The notes beneath the pieces were generated by a model, which saw only the letters and a list, made by a program, of their open reading frames with translations, searched no databases and was not told the DNA's origin. Shown in pieces: positions 56,027 to 64,000 of a DNA stretch of 64,000 nucleotides. Positions within the stretch are counted from its first letter, which is position 1, and each line of letters begins with the position of its first letter. A program made the translations under genes and the position numbers. The DNA lies in contig ML769543.1 of the NCBI GenBank assembly GCA_009733575.1, forward strand, positions 1 through 64,000, in the 5' to 3' direction. This stretch comes from Gymnopus androsaceus JB14 (lineage: Eukaryota > Basidiomycota > Agaricomycetes > Agaricales > Omphalotaceae).

Positions 56027-57083
56027 ATGACTCTCACCGTGACCTTTGTTCGTCGATCTCTAATTGACCTTTCAATGGAATTACTGAATCCTTTTGCTAG
56101 GTGAGGCACGGAGAATCGTTCGATAATCTCAGAGAGAACTGGGCTGGCTGGAAGGACGCGCCACTTTCAGATCTAGGTATAACATCAGTCTTTCTCTTTG
56201 TACAATAACTGATTATTCAGGCAGGAAGGTATGTCCTGAATAAACACTTTGAGAACATTTCTAGACGAGATGCTACAGCAAGCAACGGCAGTAGGCGAAT
56301 ACTTTGCATCCACAAAGTTCGATGCCATTTACGCTTCAACTCTCTTACGAGCGAACGCAACTGGTCAAGCAATACCATGGTCGTCAACAAGAACCTTTCC
56401 CCTCCTTCATCGTCACTCCCAAAATTCGCGAGCAGCATTTCGGTGAAGCAGAAGGCAAGCCTTGGACGTATTCTCCTCCAGAGCATAGCACTCTGGAAGA
56501 ACTCTTTGCGAAAGGGATTTATCCCGTGCTTTTCGAGCGGGACGAAAAGTTCCCCGGCGCAGAAAGTCTAAATGATCTGGCAGCTAGAGCTGATGAAGCG
56601 ATTACGGAATGTATAGTTCCTCATTTGCGCTTTGGAAAGGATCATCACATTGCACTGGTTAGCCACGGGCTCTGCATTAGTGAGCTCATTGCAGCCTTGT
56701 TGCGCTTGGATCCAGACTCCCGGCGCGACATATCGTACAAAGGTCTTTTGAATACTGCGTGGACGCGTGTAACGGTCTCGATCAAGGTATCTGTCTTGTT
56801 CAGATTTGATTGCGCGCTCTTCAATGACTTTATTCTTAGGGAGATGCTGCCTACAGCGAAGGAGTACTTCTAGATGTTCAGGTGACGCATGTTAACGTCT
56901 CTGACCATTTGAAGAACATCGTAAGCGCATTTCTACCTTGTAGCTGCCGCTATGTCTATTCTGACTGTATCCCAAAAGGCTATTACTTCGGACGCGAGCC
57001 AGAACTCTGAAGCGCGTAAGTTCTTCGGTGGAGGTGGAGAAATTGCAGATGCCGCTCAATCTGAAGAAAGGAACAGGTTGTAG
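56027..57083 (+). CDS. Histidine-phosphatase (phosphoglycerate-mutase-like) protein, with frame problems
   Basis: ATG 56027 opens MTLTVTFVR. The catalytic RHGES is split: HGESFDNLRENWAGWKDAPL follows an intron-like stretch with no standard donor. The next exon reads MLQQATAVGEYFASTKFDAI and ASTLLRANATGQAI. The frame then changes by one at about 56372 to HGRQQEPFPSFIVTPKIREQ, HFGEAEGKPWTYSPPEH and FPGAESLNDLAARADEAITE. The second catalytic His is in IALVSHGLCISELIAALLRL. After two introns VTHVNVSDHLKNI and ARKFFGGGGEIADAAQSEER complete the protein. All family landmarks are present (RHG, the VSHG histidine, GLLNTAWTRVTV), so the gene was functional until recently or is mis-sequenced. Likely a cytosolic phosphatase of unknown substrate. 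Confidence 0.7.
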
Positions 57084-57321
57084 TGGTGCGTCTGATTGAC
57101 ACTCATAGATTTCGGCTTGAGGATAGAAGTTCATAGACAGCACATACAATATATATTGTAATAGATGCAGCTGCTCTCAAGGTCGAAAAGTTCTGCAAAT
57201 TCAAAACGTTGAAGCAGGCAGGCGACTCGCTTGACTGTTATGTCTTTGGTTAGGGGACACGGCTCGAGGATAAGTATACATATAGTATCTGAATATCCTC
57301 CGGGCACTTTCATGGTAAAGT

Positions 57322-58030
57322 CTAAATAAATACATATTCCATCTTCTCCCTATCCTCCTCTCCTTCAATCTTCTCCTTCTGCAACACCACAGTTCTAGCG
57401 GTTAATCCTGATTGCACGAATCCAGCTTCTCCCAGAGACCATTCGACCCAATAATGGAGGCATAGGTCCCCGCGCGCACTTCCGTGCAAAACCAAATGCC
57501 GCGGTTGTGATATGACGATTTGAGTACCGCTGTAACTCAGTAAGAATGGAGATGTATGCAATACAAAATATATGAGCTAACCTCCGATAGACCAAATTTT
57601 CTCCTTGTCTTTCCACTCCTCCCGATTGTTCTTGTAAATGATGTTATTCGCTCCGTCTACCAGTGACCACGTTGCCAATGTAGACATCCCTCGGAATCCC
57701 ACTTCCTGAGCTATCACTCCCCTCCGTCGAGTCAACAATTAATTCTCGAATGGATCTAAGTGGACTTCCCTTCACAGGGCGTCAAATTCCTTCCGCGAAT
57801 GCTGCGAATATCTCTTGCGTGAGCTTCAATTCCTGATCTATCCATTTTGAGACGCGATCGGAAGGGAAGAGGATGATTGGGGACCCAGTATGACGGTCAA
57901 AACGGTGAAAAAATAATATGTCCCGCTCGCGCAAATTATTCATATATTTCATGACCGCACGCACATTAGACCCGATGAATTTGCACGCTAAACTTGCAAG
58001 AGTCATAATTGATCCAACCACTCCACCCAC
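57322..58030 (-). pseudogene. Hypothetical protein with in-frame TGA and a frame shift
   Basis: Minus strand: FIGSNVRAVMKYMNNLRERD, FHRFDRHTGSPIILFPSDRV and ELKLTQEIFAAFAEGI, then a TGA at about 57780. The same frame stays open with VKGSPLRSIRELIVDSTEGS and GIPRDVYIGNVVT. After a one-base frame change it continues NNIIYKNNREEWKDKEKIWS. An intron leads to GTQIVISQPRHLVLHGSARG, LHYWVEWSLGEAGFVQSGLT and EEDREKMEYVFI. The continuity of coding-like text on both sides of the stop argues for a recent inactivation or a base error. The family is not recognised. Confidence 0.5.
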
Positions 58031-58476
58031 TGGCGTTACACCTTACCCTGCGTCGAAGATTGTAGAGGGAATATTGGGCCCGGTACACACTGCAGCCCTT
58101 CTACCCAGTCCGTATTGGTGATGTACTGAACTTAAAGTACCAAGTTCTCTACAACTCAGTTACTAGTATCATTATGGAACCCTCTCACCGCATCAACGTT
58201 AACGGGTTGATGGCAGAGACTGCGAGGATGTAATGTAATAATAACCTATGGTCAATTGAAGTTGATACAGCATGACGAAATTACTGAAGGTAATTTCCTT
58301 CATACCTGGATATCTCAGCTTCCATTGAGCAGAATATCGTATTCGTAAGCATAATTTCATTAGCGGGATAGTAAAGTCACTGTTAAGCTTTGTAACCCAC
58401 GGACGAGGAGATAAATTACTGTATATCATAGTAGTTCGAGGTCCATTCACTAAATCCTTTCCTCTCCGAGTCAGAT

Positions 58477-59292
58477 TCAAAAGTAATACTCCGGTGCAAA
58501 GAACCCAAGGTCCGAGTTATCCGATCTCGGGTTAGTACCAACAACATCAGGCATGGCATCGCCAGTAGCTAGCGTAGCGCGGTCATACGAGTAAGTGTAC
58601 CGCTCAGCTCCATCTGTGTCGTCGGATTGGGGCAACCCGATGAAGCTAATCGTCGGTTCAGGATCACGAGCCCCGGTCACCGAAGTTGGCTGGATTTCAA
58701 TACGGAAGAATTGGTAGAGCTGGCTGACGTCGTCGAGGGTGCTGCAGTCGGCGGCATAGAAATAGGTCGTAACATAGTCTGTGTTGAGAAATAATCAGTC
58801 TGTTTGTGAACCAAAAAGTATTTCCAAGTATGCATTAGCTTACCGCCAAGTTGAGAAGCAGTCACACAAAGTCCAGTCGTAACATCCTGAAGCTGGCCAT
58901 ACAGGAATGTGATCCCGAACTCGCTGTAACTTTGTTCCCAGCCCATGAAAGTGGAGTTGCAGGCATTGAAATAAAACTGAGCAGCGAGCACACGTACAAG
59001 CATACAAGTAGTGATCAGATTTTTGCCTTGAAATTGCATTGGCGATGGATACAGTACGAACCTCAGCATTTTCGGGCGCGAAAATTTTCAAGAGCTTGGC
59101 TTCCACGCCGGCTACAGCATAATCTGGCCCAGTGAAGCTGGCACCAGTACGAGTGATGTCTTCATTGTCCGGCATAACTAGCTGCAAGGTGCCATTGACA
59201 GCTGGGGCACATTGGATTTCTGCTTCTTGTCGCCCGTAGTGAGGAGTAGCGAGAACGGCGGAGGCGGCGACAAAGAGAGCCAAAGCAAGCAT
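58477..59292 (-). CDS. Small secreted protein
   Basis: ATG 59292 opens MLALALFVAASAVLATPHYG, a clear signal peptide with a likely cleavage after ALA or ATP. The mature protein reads EIQCAPAVNGTLQLVMPDNE, then TRTGASFTGPDYAVAGVEAK. After an intron (GTTCGT..CTCAG) follow FYFNACNSTFMGWEQSYSEF and LQDVTTGLCVTASQLG. After a second (GTAAGC..CACAG) come YVTTYFYAADCSTLDDVSQL, RIEIQPTSVTGARDPEPTIS and a C-terminus ending LGFFAPEYYF. Four cysteines and an extracellular beta-rich look suggest a secreted lectin-like or surface protein. I cannot assign a family. All phases agree and the gene looks intact. Confidence 0.7.
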
Positions 59293-60009
59293 GGTCAGGT
59301 CAGTGATTCGTGAAACACCGCTATACCACGACCGCTTTACTTACTACTCATTACTATCGTAGTACGTACTCGTCGCTTACTCATCGATATACTATCTATT
59401 TATGGTAATAGGCTCTCGTTTGGTATATAAGGTAGACCGTTACTGTAAGTACGATAGGTTCTACAGAATCATAACTCCCCCAGTTACAACGGTTCTCTCA
59501 GCACCTACTAAGTCCCCCATCTCTCTCTTGTCATACTACTGTGATTCGTCACGCTAGTGTTACACAATCCTTCCCGTGCCATGGAATGTTGAAATCCGAC
59601 GGTGATCGAAAGTTTTTGAAACCCATACATTGGGATCTAGGGACCCCACGGCGACATCAAGATACTGTATTGGGCATTTTCAACATTGAAGCAGCAACAC
59701 CTCGTCTGTGATGTTATTGCGGAGCGAGGATGCAAGAGGATCGTATTCAGAGTCTTCCCTGTCCTCCCGCGTCTTGAACATCAGCAGAATAGTGACAGAC
59801 TTAGAATAGAAGACGAGGGCTAGACCTAAAGCAGTCCCCTCTAGAAGATGTCGGTATAATTACTAGAATCCTCGTAGAGGGGCCTAGAAAACGGGAGTAA
59901 ATCTTCGCAGAGAGTTTTTGATGCCTTATTATAGTAAATCGGTCATTTAATTAGCCTTTTATATTTTGCTAAAATTTTCCTAATTTTACATTCCGCACCG
60001 TAGCTTCGA
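59293..60009. other. Intergenic, promoter side of the secreted-protein gene
   Basis: Nothing coding is supported. Repeated TACTCATTACTA/TACTCATCG-like words lie near 59340-59390. Confidence 0.4.
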
Positions 60010-60545
60010 TTAGGAAGGTTTTAGCGGAAGGGAAAAACTCTCCGCCAAGTTTGGGCTTCTGATGATGGGAAGAATAGCCGTATACAAGATGTCGAAAGGA
60101 GGGCCGTCATGCACATAGAATTTGGGATCCGAAGCAAGACTCGGTTCCAGCGCCAATCTCTCGAACATGTCCATGCCCACGTCCGAATCTCATTCCTTTG
60201 AGTTAGAAGATGACTTGTCTGAGGAGCTCCCTTCTTGTTTGTAAATTCGACGCGCCGCACTACATATCCGCATGTCTTCATCGAGCCAGTCAGGTTCTAC
60301 CAAAAATGTGAGCAGCTGAAGGACAAGGATGTTGCTAGGTTAAACGCACCAGCATAGTATTTCGGCCAGCGTATCACCCCGATCTGAACACCCGACAACT
60401 GCCTTCTAACTTCCGGAGGGAAGGTCATCTTAAATTTCTTCCAAGCTGGATGAAGTTGATCAGGGTTTGGGCTGGGAGGTCTTTGGTTGTACTTACGACG
60501 AATGCCGTCCCATTCGCAGGTCCAGTTGTTGTCCCTCCCATCGAT
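60010..60545 (-). pseudogene. Hypothetical gene fragment cut by the segmental duplication
   Basis: Minus strand: DNNWTCEWDGIR, joined over GTAAGT..TCCAG to PWKKFKMTFPPEVRRQLSGV and QIGVIRWPKYYA. Then, over GTGCGT..GGTAG, comes EPDWLDEDMRICSAARRIYK and SSSDKSSSNSKE, a stop, and after a one-base shift DSDVGMDMFERLALEPSLAS, FYVHDGPPFDILYTAILPII and a stop at 60010. Its 5' end runs into the start of duplication copy B. Only vague similarity to this exon remains in copy A. Confidence 0.5.
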
Positions 60546-63175
60546 GGTTGTTTTTTGTTGTCTTTATTATCCAATCTCTCTGTTGGTTTTGATGAATATC
60601 GAGTTTGTCATGTTGTTTAAGTTGCAGGTTAGGAGCTTCCGCCCTCTCTTGAACATTTTCGCTGTCAAATTATCATATAATGTTGGTGTTGCCGGAAGGT
60701 TGGAGGGAATGAGCCTTAAGGAGGGAGGTCCTGGAGGGTTATTTGGATTGTTATTTTCTTGGGTCGTGGAATTGGTTAGCCGCGTGTCTAGCATCTGTAT
60801 ACTCTATACCCTCATGTTTACGAACAGCTCCATAGACTTTTACGATTGGGACAATCACAATATCGTTCGCTTGAATTCAACAGTTCAACTAGTTGGCGAC
60901 GAAACTCTGAAAGTAAAGAAGGCATTATGATTATGAATGACTAGAATAAGGTTAACAACATTACAAGTGACAAGTATAGCTAGAAATTGAGTGTATACAA
61001 GACGCGATCTATATTCAGATCAAATGGAACTTCTGTTGTGGACTCTGCAGGGTCCTCAGAACTGACATCGCAACTCCTATAGTCCACATCCAACTTGGAT
61101 AGCTTGAGCAAGGACGCTTCTTCTCCCTTTAACCACAAGCCAGCCAGATAAACCGTTTGCAAACGAAGTAGCCCATCACATTCAGACAATTTCCCGGGCC
61201 ACCATCGCGAAAGGAGCATGAACGGCAAGTTCCTGGCATGCTGTCTGACGCACCCAAATCCTGAAACCACCTGAAAGTTTGTAAGCCTCGGAAGAAGAGG
61301 CCGACGACCTTCAAGCAAGTCATAGCTAGCATTAGAGGATTCAAGTCGAATGCAGGTTCAAAGATATTGAATGATCTGACGGTAGGAAAGACGTCCAGTA
61401 TCATCTGCAAGTTTTCGTCAAAGACCCGCGATAGTTGGTCGTCGTGATTGTATCCGAATGAGCTGAGCTTTAGTGATTTCAACGTCGCTGCTGAGCGTTT
61501 CTGAAAAGCGACTACGTCCGTAGCGAGGTCATGCATATCCTGTCCATCCCATCGAAGAGTCAAATCCTCGAGATGAGGGGTAGTGATACATGCTAAGAGG
61601 TTCATGCTGTTGCTGGAGGAGTGGCAAGATATTGTGAGGGACTTGAGCGCAGAGAGGTGTATGGGTAAACTTGTGTCGAATCGACCAAAAGAACCGATTG
61701 GCAAGGTAATGCGGAGATTGACAAGGTCCTTACATTGGCCTAGGACATCAATAATCCGAGGCGGAGAGTCAAACCTCACGCTCTCGCTGGTAGGCGAAAG
61801 GTCCAGAAAAATCAACTGATCTGCGGGTAGGCCAACAGCTGCAGCACGGATTCATGCATGGGCTCGCTGATTCTGACCCGTCGTAATTTGGGTGCTCCTA
61901 AGAACACTTCAATTCGAGCAGGGAAAACACGAACGTCCTGAAATAGTCCTTCCGTAGAAAAGTGGATGAGATTTATCTCCTTCAATTCAGACAGGGAAGA
62001 ACGTGGCAGGCAGAAAAGAGGAAGACATAATTTTAGATCTCCCATTATCGAGCACGATCGGATGCGGTGACGGAAATCTAAAATGCTCTCGAGCATTTGA
62101 GCGGCTCCCTGTGCGAGATCTTCTTTGTCCAAGGTGTGATACCACTGAAAGCGAAGGTCTAAGTCCAAGGGAAGACTCCGCCCTCGAGAAAGCCACTCTT
62201 TAACCCACGAAACGTCACCTCTCAAGAGGTATGGCTGTTTGCGCAGATCAACACGAAGGTATGACCAGAGCTGAGGGGTAGCATGAGCGGTCTTTCTCCA
62301 GGCAACACACACACTGGAAATGACGGAAGTGGAGCGGACGACATCAAAATCGAACTCGTCAGTTATGCTGGTTCCAGGTGTACATGTGTGTTCGAAGATG
62401 TTGGAGAGAATCTCGGAAGGAACTCGACGAATAGGCGAAAGAACATTCCGGAGTAGAGCCCTCTCATCGAGCACCTCGGAGATTTGAGCCTCGAGGCTCT
62501 CTAACCGGGTCTCCGCTTTCAAGAGTCGTGCACGAAGGAAGGGTATGTCGGCAGGGTCAAGACACAGTGGTCCTTCGATTCGAGGTTTCGAAAGATACTG
62601 GGCCAGAGCCATTGATGATGGGTGATAGTGAAGATACATAGCCAAAGAACGAGAAAGAAGAAAGGACAAAATCTAATGAAGCGGTGAGGAAAGAAATGCT
62701 GTTATATATATAGGCCCCGTCCAGCGTCTCACCTTAATCTCTGTCAAATCAGGAAGAATTACTCCTGTTACGGAAGTGATTGTACTAACATTTTAAAGAG
62801 TCATGAATGTTCTTGAATAACTCTTTGACAGACCAAGAAGTTGGTCAGAGATTGTGGCAAGAAGAAAAATGGACGGCTCGGACGCGAGAAATTTTATTTA
62901 TGCTGGTTGGAGCATTGGAGGACGTCTCTGAGTTATATTTCATCCATGCAAACGAGACCATTGAAGATGTTTGAAGTCGGCATTTAGACCATTAGGGTCT
63001 TATCAGATTGAAGGCAGCTCCAAATATTGATTGCGAGGAAAGGGGCTCCACTAATCGGTTGATCTGTATTCTTGAATCGTTCGACAAGACGTGATATTCG
63101 ACAAGATAGACGTGGTTGAAAGACAAGTTGCTGCGTTGAGCGCTTGCTTGGCGCTTAATACTTAATTAGAGGAAG
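60530..63175. repeat. Segmental duplication, copy B
   Basis: Direct copy of 53195-55870 about 7.3 kb downstream, carrying the second F-box gene. See copy A for landmarks. Confidence 0.85.
60980..62612 (-). pseudogene. F-box protein, copy B, two frame breaks
   Basis: ATG 62612 opens MALAQYLSKPRIEGPLCLDP with the same helix and F-box (IRRVPSEILSNIFEHTC) as copy A. It reads on to RVRISEPMHESVLQLLA, where one base is missing relative to copy A (GGC-CTA against GGCGCTA, about 61842). The next frame continues LPADQLIFLDLSPTSESVRF. A second deletion follows MLAMTC (about 61316; copy A has GCATTGAAGG, copy B GCTTGAAGG), before EGRRPLLPRLTNFQVVSGFG. The C-terminus differs from copy A, ending NIDRVLYTLNF. 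It is most likely inactive. Confidence 0.7.
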
Positions 63176-63463
63176 CATCGCAAAGCATCGCCTAGCCGGC
63201 CGTGTTCAGATCTTGACCAAGCGTGTACATATACACTTCTTCTTCCTTTCTTCGCTGACTTGGAGGTCTTAACGTTAACGTTTATTGATGCTCCCTGCTA
63301 GTATGGTATACAAATGACTGAGATATGCAAGATACATCGTTATTAACTGGGTTTAAATCACCCTTCCTCCTGGTAGTCCATCCAAGCTTCACCGTCCGAA
63401 CAGTCCGACCGTGAAAACTATAAGAAATCCCAAATCCCTTTAGCTCTCCACTGTATCTCAGCG

Positions 63464-63874
63464 CTATCGTTTAAGCACTCGGCCTGAAATCGGAAAAGCC
63501 GCTTGACAAAACTTGGAAACACTGCTCCCTAAACCCCCGACATAACGGCTACTCTTCGGGGATATTCTTATCCTGCTAGCTTTTCTCTCGGCCACTGGAA
63601 TAGGAAAAGATCCAATGGATTCTTGTGGGTTTGCGACTCCAGCGTACATGTGTAGACACGGACTGGCGTGAGGCGTACGAATATGAGTATAGTTTAATCG
63701 GGGAATAGGTACATCATCGTCGTCGTCGTCGAAAGAGATGAATGAACCCGCATCAGTTTCTAGTCTTTTCTGTCTGTGTAACGCCAATTCGTCACAGTCA
63801 TTGTAGCGATGGTGAGAAAAGTTCAGGTGAGAGTCGGCCGAATTGTCATGACGGTAGTGATATACGTCTTTCAT
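63464..63874 (-). CDS. Hypothetical protein with acidic tract
   Basis: A single open frame of 136 codons starts MKDVYHYRHDNSADSHLNFS. It holds a seven-aspartate tract after FISFD and ends VSKFCQAAFPISGRVLKR. A short histidine/aspartate-rich soluble protein or terminal exon; the family is not recognised. The GAT/GAC tract (63717-63735) is low-complexity. Support is limited to length and composition. Confidence 0.4.
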   Translation of the reverse strand: MKDVYHYRHDNSADSHLNFSHHRYNDCDELALHRQKRLETDAGSFISFDDDDDDVPIPRLNYTHIRTPHASPCLHMYAGVANPQESIGSFPIPVAERKASRIRISPKSSRYVGGLGSSVSKFCQAAFPISGRVLKR

Positions 63875-64000
63875 AGCGGTAGGCTATGGGAAGAGAATGT
63901 CAGCGGAGGAGACAGAGGGTAGATAGGAGGGGTTAAATGGACCGCGCTGAATAGGAAAATCAAAAGCGGCAACAAGAAAAGAAGCAGAACACAGAGGACA

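Overview
The window looks like nuclear DNA of a filamentous basidiomycete, probably an Agaricomycete. Genes are split by many 45-80 nt GT-AG introns with CTAAC/CTGAC-type branch sites. The gene families (F-box proteins, MYND-finger proteins, fungal P450s, AIG1-like GTPases, orphan 7-TM proteins, NLR-type TPR arrays) are those that are large and fast-evolving in Agaricomycetes. I cannot name the species.

Layout. 0-12 kb is repeat-rich accessory DNA. It holds a 5'-truncated TPR array of the kind found in fungal NLR/STAND proteins, a 2.4 kb foldback element whose arms are made of inverted minisatellites, and several non-autonomous elements ending in CATCAGC-type termini. Several of these can be checked against reconstructed empty target sites. 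12-16 kb: a small damaged gene, an intact 7-TM protein gene and an aldo-keto reductase relic. 16.7-22.4 kb: a divergent pair of GTPase genes. The plus-strand member contains the main discovery, 40 tandem intron-like units of about 73 nt separated by 39 single-codon (3-nt) exons. 22.9-34.6 kb: a decayed ABCF ATPase, an F-box/LRR-like gene, several small genes, the 3' end of an MFS transporter and a large MYND gene. 35-40 kb: a serine/glycine-rich protein and a two-finger C2H2 transcription factor. 42-50 kb: a membrane-anchored low-complexity protein, an intron-containing tRNA-Ala, a second MYND gene and a cytochrome P450. 50.7-63.9 kb: a gene broken by a 227 bp element, a 2.65 kb direct segmental duplication carrying two damaged F-box genes, a phosphoglycerate-mutase-like gene, a secreted protein and hypothetical genes.

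There is no obvious pathway or cluster. Many coding regions contain single-nucleotide frame breaks while others are intact over many exons, so either many accessory genes are decaying or the assembly carries residual indels. Gene models were made by reading splice signals and phase by eye; exon borders are approximate unless stated.
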